NCBI GenBank assembly: GCA_013824835.1
Contig: PNOM01000023.1
Location: 1 to 37,052, forward strand
Direction of reading: 5' to 3'
DNA length: 37,052 bases
Source: Syntrophus sp. (in: bacteria)
Lineage (GTDB): Bacteria > Desulfobacterota > Syntrophorhabdia > Syntrophorhabdales > Syntrophorhabdaceae
Positions 28,680 to 36,835 of the stretch are shown here, piece after piece (the stretch's first letter is position 1; each line of letters begins with the position of its first letter). Made by a program: the position numbers and the translations under genes. The notes beneath the pieces were generated by a model. It made no database searches. It saw only the letters and a list, made by a program, of their open reading frames with translations, and was not told the DNA's origin.

Positions 28680-30131
28680 CTATCCTTTTATCGATCCGAG
28701 GGGTATGATCTTTGCCACAATCCTTGAGATGCCCGCATCGTGGACTACCCTGACAACCTTTGAGACATCCTTGTATGCCTCAGGCATCTCCTCTGCAAGG
28801 GTTTCCCTGCTCGCAGCCCTCACATGGATATTCCTGGCTTCCATCTCTTTTTGAATGGACCGGCCCTTTGACGATCTTTTGGCCTGGCTCCTGCTCATTA
28901 CCCTTCCTGCGCCATGACAGGTGCTGCCGAAGGTCTCCTCCATGGCCTGCTTAGTGCCTGCGAGCACATAGGATGCCCTCCCCATATCGCCGGGGATAAG
29001 AACCGGCTGGCCTACGGCTTTGTATTTTTCAGGGATAGAGGGGTTGCCGGGGCCAAAGGCCCTTGTTGCACCTTTCCTGTGGACACAGAGTGTCATATCC
29101 TTCCCCTGAACCCGGTGTTTCTCAATCTTTGCCGTGTTGTGACACACATCATAGACGAGGGTGAGGCCGAGGCTGCCCCTGCTTTTACGAAACACGGCCT
29201 CCATGGTCTCCCGCACCCAGTGGGTGATGAGCTGTCTGTTTGCAAAGGCATAGTTTGCTGCACCTGCCATTGCAGAAAGGTAGGCGCGGCCCTCCGGGGA
29301 TGTGACAGGGGCGCAGCAGAGCTGCCTGTCAGGGAGGGTTATTCCATATTTTGCAGATGTTTTCACCATTTCCCTGATATAATCGTCGCATACCTGGTAG
29401 CCCAATCCCCTTGATCCCGTATGGATCATTATGGTGATCTGGTTTTCAAAGAGGCCGAATGCCTGGGCAATCTCCCTGTCAAAGACCTCTGCAATATACC
29501 CTATCTCCACGAAATGGTTTCCGCTCCCGAGGGTGCCAAGCTGTTCCCGTCCTCTCTCATAGGCCCTTTCCGACAGATTGTCCGGGTCTGCATGGGCAAA
29601 TTGTCCCTTATCATCGATGTATTCAAGGTCGTCCCCAGTGCCGTACCCCTGCTCTATTGCCCATTGTGCCCCTTTTTGGACCACTTTCCTCAATTCCTCC
29701 CGGGAGAGTCTTAAATCCTTTCTCCTGGAGCCGATGCCGCTTGGTACATTGAGATAAAACCCTTCAATGATCTCCTTTATCCTTGTGCCTGCGTCCTTTA
29801 CACTTAAGGAGGAGCGCATGAGCCTTACTCCGCAGTTTATGTCATAACCGACCCCGCCGGGTGATACCACCCCTTGGTCTGCATCAAAGGCTGCGACCCC
29901 CCCGATGGGAAAGCCGTACCCCCAGTGAATATCCGGCATGGCCATGGATGCATGGACAATGCCCGGCAGGGAGGCCACATTCTCCACCTGGGTAATGCTC
30001 TCATCCGTACCGAGGACCTTGAGAAGCTCATCATCGAGGAACAGAAGGCCCTCCACATTCATGGTGCCATGTTTTTCGACCCCATACCGGTTAAGGTCAA
30101 TCTTTTTGAGAAAGGGTCTCTCTTTTTCCAT
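28680..30131 (-). CDS. rtcB: RtcB RNA ligase
   Basis: A 483-residue 3'-phosphate/5'-OH RNA ligase that seals broken RNA using GTP and Mn. Metal and active-site motifs include MPDIHWGYGFPIGGVAAFD, GGVGYDINCGVRL (metal cysteine), GSGNHFVEIG, MIHTGSRGLGYQV, the GMP-linked histidine region CHGAGRVMSRSQAKR and VYDVCHNTAKIE. I use the ATG at 30131 with GGAGGTGCAGG upstream; the frame is open nine codons further. Archease, its activator, is encoded 90 bp upstream, so the pair should form a repair operon, with a heptamer array in the gap. Confidence 0.95.
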   Translation of the reverse strand: MEKERPFLKKIDLNRYGVEKHGTMNVEGLLFLDDELLKVLGTDESITQVENVASLPGIVHASMAMPDIHWGYGFPIGGVAAFDADQGVVSPGGVGYDINCGVRLMRSSLSVKDAGTRIKEIIEGFYLNVPSGIGSRRKDLRLSREELRKVVQKGAQWAIEQGYGTGDDLEYIDDKGQFAHADPDNLSERAYERGREQLGTLGSGNHFVEIGYIAEVFDREIAQAFGLFENQITIMIHTGSRGLGYQVCDDYIREMVKTSAKYGITLPDRQLCCAPVTSPEGRAYLSAMAGAANYAFANRQLITHWVRETMEAVFRKSRGSLGLTLVYDVCHNTAKIEKHRVQGKDMTLCVHRKGATRAFGPGNPSIPEKYKAVGQPVLIPGDMGRASYVLAGTKQAMEETFGSTCHGAGRVMSRSQAKRSSKGRSIQKEMEARNIHVRAASRETLAEEMPEAYKDVSKVVRVVHDAGISRIVAKIIPLGSIKG

Positions 30132-30152
30132 CCTGCACCTCCGCAATTGCAT

Positions 30153-30215
30153 GTTCAAGGTTCAATGTTCAAGGTTTAGGGTTCAACGTTGAACATAGAA
30201 CTTAGAACGTTGAAC
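30153..30215. repeat. Nine-unit heptamer array between archease and rtcB
   Basis: Exactly 63 bp can be cut into nine heptamers: GTTCAAG, GTTCAAT, GTTCAAG, GTTTAGG, GTTCAAC, GTTGAAC, ATAGAAC, TTAGAAC, GTTGAAC. The second half is the reverse complement type of the first, so the whole is also a palindrome-like array centred on GTTCAACGTTGAAC. Confidence 0.85.
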
Positions 30216-30221
30216 TGATTT

Positions 30222-30650
30222 TTATATATCAACAATGAACCTTGCCCGATAGAGGCCATCCCTAAATTCAATGGAGAAGCCGTGGTATGTCGCGGCCTTC
30301 ACCTCTTTCTTAATGATATGCCTCTTCCGATCAAAGTGCTCCCCCTGTGCGGCACATCTCAAGGCGCTACCTTCCTTTCTGATCGCTACCGTTTTTGTGA
30401 TGAAACGGTCCGCATCCCACAGATAGAGGAGTTCATTCAGGAATATAATGAGAGAATCAGGTTCCAGGGGGATCAGGACCTCTTTTGTCTCTCCTTTTCG
30501 CACCTTCCGTAGATTTGTAATAAGGGAGAAAAGCGCCCGGGCGCTGTATGTAAAGAGACCTTCATATCGATGGGCAAAGACGATAAAGCCTGTGTCTGCC
30601 TCATGGTCAATGATCTGATAGCCTGCGGCGTGCCCTTCATGGATTCCCAT
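30222..30650 (-). CDS. Archease
   Basis: A 142-residue archease, the small protein that speeds RtcB guanylylation and turnover. Family features are the metal-binding DHEADTGFIVFAHRYEGLFTYSARALFSLITNL near the N-terminus, IFLNELLYLWDADRF, the strand KEVKAATYHGFSIEF and a C-terminal RARFIVDI ending in the conserved acidic-Ile. The start is taken as ATG 30650, after AAGGATA; an ATG at 30680 would add ten residues unlike the family. It lies upstream of rtcB in the same direction. Confidence 0.92.
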   Translation of the reverse strand: MGIHEGHAAGYQIIDHEADTGFIVFAHRYEGLFTYSARALFSLITNLRKVRKGETKEVLIPLEPDSLIIFLNELLYLWDADRFITKTVAIRKEGSALRCAAQGEHFDRKRHIIKKEVKAATYHGFSIEFRDGLYRARFIVDI

Positions 30651-30824
30651 TATCCTTATAGTATAACATGATGAACTCAAAAATCTGAAACACGATGTTT
30701 AGATTGCGAAAAAACCATAAAAAGTGCTAAAAATAAGTGTTATACTATGGCATATTTAAGGATGGAAAAAGCTTGAACATAAACAATCTGTTTTGTACTT
30801 ATAACCAAGACAGGAGGGAACATT

Positions 30825-31028
30825 ATGAGCTTAGAAGAAAAGATCGTCAAGCAGGTTCATGATTTGCCTGAAAGCAAAAAAGCTGAAGTTCTTGATTTCG
30901 TGGAATATCTGAAAACTAAAAGCGTAGAAAAGGGTTGGTCTGAGTTTTCGTTATCTTCCGCAATGAGTGGTATGGAAGATGAAGATACACCGTATTCGCT
31001 TGATGATCTTAAAGAATATTTCTCATGA
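30825..31028 (+). CDS. DUF2281-type antitoxin
   Basis: A 67-residue acidic protein of the DUF2281/VapB-like group: SLEEKIVKQVHDLPESKKAEVLDFVEYLKTK forms two helices, and the tail WSEFSLSSAMSGMEDEDTPYSLDDLKEYFS resembles toxin-binding segments of such antitoxins. AGGAGGG lies eight bases before the ATG. It overlaps the next gene in ATGA, the usual antitoxin-toxin coupling. The upstream gap (30681-30824) carries TATACT near 30739, a possible -10. Confidence 0.8.
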   Translation: MSLEEKIVKQVHDLPESKKAEVLDFVEYLKTKSVEKGWSEFSLSSAMSGMEDEDTPYSLDDLKEYFS

Positions 31029-31249
31029 CTGCCGAAGGCCAGATAGTGCTTTTCCGGTTTCCGCAAACAGATCAACAATCAGGAAAGCTCCGTCCAGCAC
31101 TTATTATTCGGAGATTGCCAGGCCTTATAAGAATCTGCAGGCTCGCAGTGGTGAGCGGCGATATCCTCATAGGAAAAATAGGCGATCTCGACAGCCAGCG
31201 TTTGTCGCGAATAAAACAAAAACTATCTCAATGGATACAAGTCGAGTAA
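31025..31249 (+). CDS. MazF/PemK-like toxin with internal deletion
   Basis: A 74-residue frame. The N-terminus GQIVLFRFPQTDQQSGKLRPALIIRRLPG is a clear PemK/MazF-type start, with the RPALII strand. The C-terminus LIRICRLAVVSGDILIGKIGDLDSQRLSRIKQKLSQWI is the clear PemK-like end. In relatives of about 110-120 residues, some 40-45 residues separate RLPG from the LIR block, including a central strand and helix; here the two blocks are joined directly and in frame. The product is therefore probably an inactive toxin remnant kept beside a full-length antitoxin. Confidence 0.75.
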   Translation: MTAEGQIVLFRFPQTDQQSGKLRPALIIRRLPGLIRICRLAVVSGDILIGKIGDLDSQRLSRIKQKLSQWIQVE

Positions 31250-31323
31250 TGTCTACCTGTGGTCCTGTTTTAGATAACCTCTAACTTTATTTTCATTTTT
31301 ATTAAATTATTTTAATATTTTAC

Positions 31324-31352
31324 TTGACAATATTTTTTACGGTTGCTATAAA
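31324..31352 (+). promoter_or_regulatory. Strong sigma-70 promoter for the porin gene
   Basis: TTGACA (31324-31329), a 17-bp spacer and TATAAA (31347-31352) in a very AT-rich stretch, about 80 bp before the porin ATG. Confidence 0.85.
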
Positions 31353-31432
31353 TTAAAATAGTTTAATAATAAGTTTTAAAAAAGGAGGTGGGGATGCATT
31401 CCAGGTTTCAAATAATAAAAAAGGAGGCACGA

Positions 31433-32812
31433 ATGAAGAAGATAATTATTGTATTACTTGCATTATTTCTTGCACTGCCGGCGATCAGTTATGCAGGCAG
31501 CGTCACAAGCAGATGGGATATGACCATCGGCGGTTATGTAGGTGTGGGCATGGGTTATAGCGATCAGTCCTGGACAAGTGGTTCAGCAACTTTAGGCTCT
31601 GGTGGTGCAGATTCTTTCCTTGCTGCAAGAAGCGGCATGAGGGGCAACCAGAACCGTGACAACGAATACGGGAACTTTTTCTCAACTGCTGCTGAGACGA
31701 GACTCAATTTCCTGATCAAGGGTCCTGATGGCGGCGGCGCCAAGACATCCGCCTTTATCGAAGGCGATTTCAGGGGCGGACCTTCGGGCGGTGCAAGTCA
31801 GTCCTCAGAGGGCAACTTTGCATTACGTCATGCATTCCTGAAACTTGATTGGCCGAATGCAACACTCACTGCAGGTCAGACCTGGCAGAGATGGGGTTTT
31901 ATCCCCAGCTATGCAGTAGTTGGCCAGCTCTATGGTTTTAATGACCTTGGTCCCTTCCAGAAGGGCCAGAGACAGCCAAGACTTGATTTTGAGCAGAGAT
32001 TCGGAAAGAACTTCTCTGCAGCTATCGCCCTCGTTTCCCCGAACAACGTATGGGGTACCATTGGCAATTCAGCGATAGACGGCTATTCTATGAGCAAATA
32101 CCCCTTCCTTGAAGGTGAATTCAAGTTTACAACCGACAAGTGCGGCAAGATCGGTCCCTACGGGATGATGGCTGCCCTGGGCGGTTTCTACGGCCAGGAG
32201 AAAAGGGTAAGTAATTACAATAATATCGCAACAGCTGGCCAGAACTCTAACCTTTACACAGACCGTAATATAAATTCTTGGGCTATCTCCCTCAAGGGTT
32301 TTTTCCCCATAATACCTGAGAGGAATAAGAACAAGGCAATGTCACTGGCAATCGGCGGTAACCTCTTCTATGGTCAGAACTTCAGCTGGTTTGCAGGTCC
32401 CATGGCAACTATGCAGAATACTTACCAGAGAGTATACACAGGTGCTGCTGGTAATGCAATCAATGGTGTATACGTAGCGCCTACGTCATACGGCGGTTTC
32501 GGCCAGGTGACCTTCTTCTTTACGAATAAGCTTTTTATCGATGGCTATTACGGTTATCTGAAGGCCAATCACAGTTATGCTCAGAGGTATTATGCAAATC
32601 CATACGCTGTAAATTCCCAGACACAGGCGATTGTAAACCTCAATTATGACCTTAATCAGGCAGTACGGTTTGGCGTTCAGTATGCCTACACAAAAACCGT
32701 ATACAATAATTTTGCCTATAATGCCACAGTCGGTGTTAACGGCCCGGCAACATTATTAGACAGACAGGGTTCATCGAACTCATTCAGGATCGGCGCCTAC
32801 TACTTCTTCTAA
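31433..32812 (+). CDS. Outer-membrane porin-like beta-barrel protein
   Basis: A 459-residue exported protein. The signal peptide MKKIIIVLLALFLALPAISYA has cleavage after AYA-like YAG, about residue 22. The mature part alternates aromatic and small residues, as in a 16- or 18-strand barrel, and ends in RIGAYYFF with the terminal Phe needed for barrel assembly. It resembles DcaP-like or general porins, but the substrate cannot be stated. The start at 31433 follows AAGGAGG; an in-frame ATG at 31394 with its own AAAGGAGGT would add 13 residues ahead of the signal. The strong promoter and terminator make it a single-gene, probably abundant unit. Confidence 0.85.
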   Translation: MKKIIIVLLALFLALPAISYAGSVTSRWDMTIGGYVGVGMGYSDQSWTSGSATLGSGGADSFLAARSGMRGNQNRDNEYGNFFSTAAETRLNFLIKGPDGGGAKTSAFIEGDFRGGPSGGASQSSEGNFALRHAFLKLDWPNATLTAGQTWQRWGFIPSYAVVGQLYGFNDLGPFQKGQRQPRLDFEQRFGKNFSAAIALVSPNNVWGTIGNSAIDGYSMSKYPFLEGEFKFTTDKCGKIGPYGMMAALGGFYGQEKRVSNYNNIATAGQNSNLYTDRNINSWAISLKGFFPIIPERNKNKAMSLAIGGNLFYGQNFSWFAGPMATMQNTYQRVYTGAAGNAINGVYVAPTSYGGFGQVTFFFTNKLFIDGYYGYLKANHSYAQRYYANPYAVNSQTQAIVNLNYDLNQAVRFGVQYAYTKTVYNNFAYNATVGVNGPATLLDRQGSSNSFRIGAYYFF

Positions 32813-32840
32813 GATTCAAGAAGAAAGAGGCATGTTTTAC

Positions 32841-32873
32841 GGGGGGGGGCTTAATTGCCCCCCCTTTTTTTTA
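32841..32873 (+). terminator. Intrinsic terminator of the porin gene
   Basis: A run of nine G followed by C pairs with GCCCCCCC across the loop TTAATT and is followed by eight T (to 32872), a classic strong terminator 28 bp after the porin stop. Confidence 0.93.
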
Positions 32874-32979
32874 TCAAGCATTATGAATTTGTACTTATTA
32901 CATTTCTAATTCAAGTCCTTGCGAGTAAATTATACCCATGCTCCACATAGGTGTTGTCAATGACGGAAACGGTTTGGCA

Positions 32980-33086
32980 GTCATCGCGAGGAGGCACGGG
33001 CAGACGTGGCGATCTCAGATCAGATTGCTGCGCTTCGCTCGCAATGACAAAACGCCACACCCCCCGGCGGTTGCTCGCAATGACAT
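32980..33086. repeat. TCATTGCGAG-family element, second copy
   Basis: TCATCGCGAGGAGGCAC at the left pairs with GCTCGCAATGA near 33037-33047, with inner GCGATCT/AGATTGC pairing. A second right end, GCTCGCAATGACATC, lies at 33073-33087. The element is in the 439-bp gap between the porin and tRNA-Leu, which has no gene. Confidence 0.75.
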
Positions 33087-33251
33087 CTGACATAAGATAG
33101 ACTATTGATTTAGAAATGTAATTACTATCTCCATGGGGTCCATTATTTCAGTGCAGTCTATAAGGGGTTTGGGTTCTTTAATGGCTGTGAACTGCGCTAA
33201 GTCCTTGACTTAGGGTCTGTGCTTTTGCTATCCTCTATTCAGTAATCATAT

Positions 33252-33338
33252 GCCGGAGTGGTGGAATCGGAAGACGCGCCGGACTCAAAATCCGGTGAGG
33301 GCAACCTCGTGGGGGTTCAAGCCCCCCCTTCGGCACCA
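33252..33338 (+). tRNA. tRNA-Leu (anticodon CAA)
   Basis: The acceptor GCCGGAG pairs with CTTCGGC, and the 3' ACCA is encoded. The anticodon stem CCGGA/TCCGG holds the loop CTCAAAA, giving CAA, which reads UUG. A long variable arm (GTGAGGGCAACCTCGT) is followed by the T-arm GGGGGTTCAAGCCCCCC, as expected for a class II tRNA-Leu. Confidence 0.96.
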
Positions 33339-33431
33339 ATATTATATCAGCATCACGTGCAAATTTCACCCGATATCGGCAAATCTCGCTGTAAAAAGGA
33401 CTTCACATTTATTTTAATTACTTCTATAATA

Positions 33432-33520
33432 TTCAATCAATAGATTCCTCGAAGCTCTGCTTCGGGGTAACCATATTCCCTCGCCCCTCGCGGGAGAGGG
33501 TAGGGTGAGGGGGCGTAATC
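33432..33520. repeat. GC-rich hairpin repeat element, copy 3 (intergenic)
   Basis: Same family as the two copies in nagZ, here between tRNA-Leu and the HD-GYP gene. Its variable stem pairs CCTCGAAGC with GCTTCGGGG around TCT, and the core GGGTAACCATATTCCCTCGC matches. A partial echo, CTGCTGCGGGGTAG, follows near 33557-33570. Confidence 0.85.
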
Positions 33521-33612
33521 ATGTTCCTCATTCCGCTGATATCTCACAGTTTCTCTGCTGCGGGGTAGTTGATTGCCTTGAAGGGCGTATGGTACAGGGC
33601 TGAGGAGGGTTA

Positions 33613-34713
33613 ATGAAGAGCACAAGGGTGCTTATCGTAGAGGATGAAAGCATTGTTGCCTATAATCTGGAAGCGATCCTTGAAAGTTTCGGATATGCCG
33701 TATCGGGTGTAGTTTCTTCAGGGAAGGAAGTAATGGCTGCCGTAGAAGAAACAGAGCCGGATGTTGTATTGATGGATATTGTGCTTCAGGGGGATATGGA
33801 CGGTATAGAGGCAGCAAGGGCAATGCAGCAACGATTTGATATCCCTGTAGTCTATATGACAGGATATGCCGATGAAGAGACCCTTGAACGGGCGAAGGAG
33901 ACGGCGCCTTTTGGATATGTGGTAAAACCTTTCGGGGAAAGGGAGATTCACACTGCGATTCAAATGGCCATATATCGCCACAAAACGGATGAAGAACTGC
34001 GAGGATACAGGGATCGCCTTGAGGATTTGGTGCGCAACCGTACCGCTGAATTAAGGGGGGCAAACGAACGTTTTGGGAGAGAGATTCTGGAACGGAGAGA
34101 GGCTGAGAAGACCCTCGTGGACAGTCTTGAGGCCCTGAAAAAGGTTTTTGATGGAACGGTCAATGCACTTGCAGTGACAGGGGAATTGATTGGCATCTAT
34201 GCTGCGGGACACCCCGGAAGGGTGGCCCGTCTTGCCGCTGCCATTGCCTCTGAAATGGCAGTACCCCAAGAGATTCTGGAGGGCATACATGTCATGGGTC
34301 TTCTCCACGACATAGGCAAAATGGCAGTGCCGCTGCAAATCCTCAGCAAGCTGACCCCATTGAATTCCCATGAATTTGACTTTATCAAGACCCATCCGCG
34401 GGCAGGATACAATATTGTCCGTACGATCCCCTTTCCCTGGCCCGTAGCAGATGCTGTTCTGCAGCACCACGAGCGGCTCAATGGAACGGGTTACCCTCGC
34501 GGGCTCAGGGCTGACAATATTCTCTTTGAGGCAAAAATGCTTGCAATAGCCGAGGTGGTTGATGTCATGGCAAATCACCAGGGCTATCGTGTAAGTCTCG
34601 GAATTGACAGGGCGCTTGATAAAATAGTTCAGAATAAGGGTACCTTATTTGACAGCGAAGGGGTTGATGCCTGTGTGGAGCTCTTTATGAAAAAAGGGTT
34701 TTCCTTAAGCTAA
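33613..34713 (+). CDS. Response regulator with HD-GYP domain
   Basis: A 366-residue two-component output protein. The REC domain (1-125) has acidic residues E10/D11, phospho-acceptor D55 (VVLMD) and K105 (VVKPF). A coiled coil (about 125-180) leads to the HD-GYP phosphodiesterase domain (180-366) with HDIGK (232-236), HPRAGY and HHERLNGTGYP (285-295), so all metal ligands and the GYP are present. It probably degrades cyclic-di-GMP when phosphorylated. GAGGAGGG lies just before the ATG. No histidine kinase is adjacent, making it an orphan regulator. Confidence 0.92.
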   Translation: MKSTRVLIVEDESIVAYNLEAILESFGYAVSGVVSSGKEVMAAVEETEPDVVLMDIVLQGDMDGIEAARAMQQRFDIPVVYMTGYADEETLERAKETAPFGYVVKPFGEREIHTAIQMAIYRHKTDEELRGYRDRLEDLVRNRTAELRGANERFGREILERREAEKTLVDSLEALKKVFDGTVNALAVTGELIGIYAAGHPGRVARLAAAIASEMAVPQEILEGIHVMGLLHDIGKMAVPLQILSKLTPLNSHEFDFIKTHPRAGYNIVRTIPFPWPVADAVLQHHERLNGTGYPRGLRADNILFEAKMLAIAEVVDVMANHQGYRVSLGIDRALDKIVQNKGTLFDSEGVDACVELFMKKGFSLS

Positions 34714-34822
34714 AGCACGTTTATCAGCCATTTACCGTGAATGAAAAATGAATGTATGTGCTTCATGTGAAAACCGGTATACATAATTATTGACTCTATG
34801 TCCGCTGCCCATAACTTTTGTC

Positions 34823-34850
34823 TTGACATAAACCTATATAGAAATATAAT
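34823..34850 (+). promoter_or_regulatory. Strong sigma-70 promoter for the SDR-had-bamA operon
   Basis: TTGACA (34823-34828), a 16-bp spacer and a perfect TATAAT (34845-34850), about 40 bp before the SDR start. The AT-rich sequence around it (TATAATATTATATCTAATGATAT) contains short dyads that could bind a regulator. Confidence 0.8.
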
Positions 34851-34895
34851 ATTATATCTAATGATATTTTTCACAATCAACTAAAGGAGAGTCCT

Positions 34896-35648
34896 ATGAA
34901 GTTAGAGGGCAAGAATGCCGTTGTTACAGGTGGTGGAAGAGGAGTAGGAAGGGCAATTAGTATAGCCTTTGCACAGGAAGGCGCAAATGTAGTAGTGAAC
35001 TACGCAGGAAACCAGAAGGCAGCGGATGAGGTAGTAGAAATCATCAAGGGAATGGGAAGGAAGGCTGTTGCAATAAAGGGCGATGTGGCACAGGAGGCGG
35101 ATGCCAAGAAGATTGTTGATGCATGCGTTGAAAACTTCGGTTCAATCCATATTCTGGTAAACAATGCAGGTATTTCCAAGCCCGCCATGCTTCATAAGCT
35201 GAGTGTTGAAACGTGGGATGAGGTCGTGAATGTCCAGATGAGAGGCCCATGGCTCTGTATTAAGGCCGCAGCAAAGTATTTTCAGGAACAGAAATACGGA
35301 CGGATCATCAATGTAACTTCTGTTGCCGGTATGGTGGGCACCACAGGCCAGATCCACTATGCAGCGGCAAAGGGCGGAATTGTTACCCTTACTAAATCCG
35401 CAGCCCGCGAGCTCGGAAAGTTCAATGTAACGGCGAACGCGATCTCCCTCGGTATTGTGACCACTGAGATGACGTCAACCCTCCAGAATGACGAGAAACT
35501 GAAAGAAATCTATCTGAGAAGGATTCTCTTGAACAGGTATGCTGAACCGGAAGATGTATCCCCGGCCTTTGTATTTTTTGCTTCAGACGATGCTCGCTAT
35601 ATCACAGGTCAGATTTTACCTGTCGATGGCGGCTATGGCATGACGTAG
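34896..35648 (+). CDS. Short-chain dehydrogenase/reductase (FabG-like)
   Basis: A 250-residue classical SDR. The cofactor motif TGGGRGVG is at 11-18, NNAG at 89-92 and the catalytic triad is S142, Y155 and K159 (YAAAK). The C-terminus ITGQILPVDGGYGM is typical of FabG-like oxidoreductases. AAAGGAGAG lies eight bases before the ATG. It heads an operon with had and bamA. The dienoyl-CoA hydratase gene (dch/bamR), often beside these, is not here, so the SDR may act on a hydroxyacyl-CoA of the same pathway, such as 3-hydroxypimelyl-CoA or 2-hydroxycyclohexane-carbonyl-CoA. That is inference; a plain FabG role is possible. Confidence 0.88.
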   Translation: MKLEGKNAVVTGGGRGVGRAISIAFAQEGANVVVNYAGNQKAADEVVEIIKGMGRKAVAIKGDVAQEADAKKIVDACVENFGSIHILVNNAGISKPAMLHKLSVETWDEVVNVQMRGPWLCIKAAAKYFQEQKYGRIINVTSVAGMVGTTGQIHYAAAKGGIVTLTKSAARELGKFNVTANAISLGIVTTEMTSTLQNDEKLKEIYLRRILLNRYAEPEDVSPAFVFFASDDARYITGQILPVDGGYGMT

Positions 35649-35699
35649 TATTTGTAAAGAGGTGACAATGTTTCACCCAAATATATAGGAGGTGTTGTA

Positions 35700-36809
35700 A
35701 TGGCTGATTTACCTAACGTAATAAAGCAGTGGCAGATGGTTCAACCGACCACGTTCAACAGAGAGACAAAGGAAAAAACACCAGGCAAACTTGCTCTGGC
35801 AGAGATTCCTGTACCAGCACTGAAAGATGACGAAGTATTAGTGAAAATAGCCGGCTGTGGCGTATGCCATACAGACCTTGGCTACTTCTTTGACGGAGTT
35901 CCCACGGTGAGCAAACCACCGCTGGCGCTTGGTCATGAGATAGCGGGTACCGTTATCGCAGGCGATCCTGCCTGGGTAGGAAAAGAGGTTATTATTCCTG
36001 CAGTTATGCCTTGCAGAAAATGTATCCTCTGTAAAACAGGAAGAGGCAACAGATGCCTTGCCCAGAAGATGCCCGGAAACTCAATCGGCGTATTCGGTGG
36101 ATTTGCCGATCATATCGTTGTCCCGTCAGTCGATCTCTGTCTGGTTCAGGACAGAAAGGGCTATGCCCTTGAGCAGCTTGCAGTTGTTGCAGATGCAGCG
36201 ACAACTCCTTATCAGGCATGTAAAAGAGCAGACTTACAGCCTGGCGATAATGTAATCATCCTCGGCGCAACAGGTGGCGTAGGCGTCTACATGGCACAGA
36301 CTGCAAAGGCGCTCGGCGCAAAGACTGTTATTGGCATAGCACGGAATGCAGAGAAACTTCAGAGGGCCCTGGAATACGGGTGTGATGCAGTAATCAGCAC
36401 CGTAGATAAGGACAACAAGACGGTTGTTGGTGAATGGAGAGCCTATTGCAAGGCCAACGGTCTTGCTAATACAGGCTGGAAGATATTTGAGGTAACAGGC
36501 TCAAAAGCAGGCCAGGAGCTTGCCCTTGATCTCCTTTCCTTTGTAGGAAAGCTGGTTCTTGTTGGTTTCGGTATGGCCAAGAGCGAGTATATGTTCTCAA
36601 AGCTGATGGCCTTTGATGCGGAAATTATCGGCACATGGGGCTGTTTGCCGGAGTATTATCCAATCGTACTTGACATGGTGCTCTCAAAGAAGATTCTGAT
36701 AGACCCATTCGTTGATGTACGGCCTATGAGCACAATTGCAGCAACATTTGAAGAGATTCACAAAGCTGGCTCCCCTGCAAAGAGGGTAGTTCTTACACCA
36801 GATTTCTAA
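35700..36809 (+). CDS. had: 6-hydroxycyclohex-1-ene-1-carbonyl-CoA dehydrogenase
   Basis: A 369-residue zinc alcohol dehydrogenase of the anaerobic benzoyl-CoA pathway, oxidising the 6-hydroxy to the 6-oxo intermediate with NAD. It matches Had/BamQ in its opening WQMVQPTTF and throughout. Catalytic zinc residues are C56 (GCGVCHTD) and H79/E80 (GHE); the structural zinc site has C105, C108, C111 and C119 (PCRKCILCKTGRGNRC). The NAD motif is GATGGVGVY. The identification is supported by the bamA start 26 bp downstream. AGGAGGT precedes the ATG. Confidence 0.94.
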   Translation: MADLPNVIKQWQMVQPTTFNRETKEKTPGKLALAEIPVPALKDDEVLVKIAGCGVCHTDLGYFFDGVPTVSKPPLALGHEIAGTVIAGDPAWVGKEVIIPAVMPCRKCILCKTGRGNRCLAQKMPGNSIGVFGGFADHIVVPSVDLCLVQDRKGYALEQLAVVADAATTPYQACKRADLQPGDNVIILGATGGVGVYMAQTAKALGAKTVIGIARNAEKLQRALEYGCDAVISTVDKDNKTVVGEWRAYCKANGLANTGWKIFEVTGSKAGQELALDLLSFVGKLVLVGFGMAKSEYMFSKLMAFDAEIIGTWGCLPEYYPIVLDMVLSKKILIDPFVDVRPMSTIAATFEEIHKAGSPAKRVVLTPDF

Positions 36810-36835
36810 GAAAAAATATTTAAGGAGGAAACATT

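Noticed and set aside
33521..33612. A further complete copy of the GC-rich hairpin element
   Set aside because: Only a short CTGCGGGGTAG match is present without the core, so it is noted as an echo and not called.
35085..35105. Sigma-54 promoter (TGGCAC) near the SDR gene
   Set aside because: TGGCAC occurs inside the SDR coding region and the -12 TTGC element is absent at the required spacing. A clear sigma-70 promoter precedes the gene.
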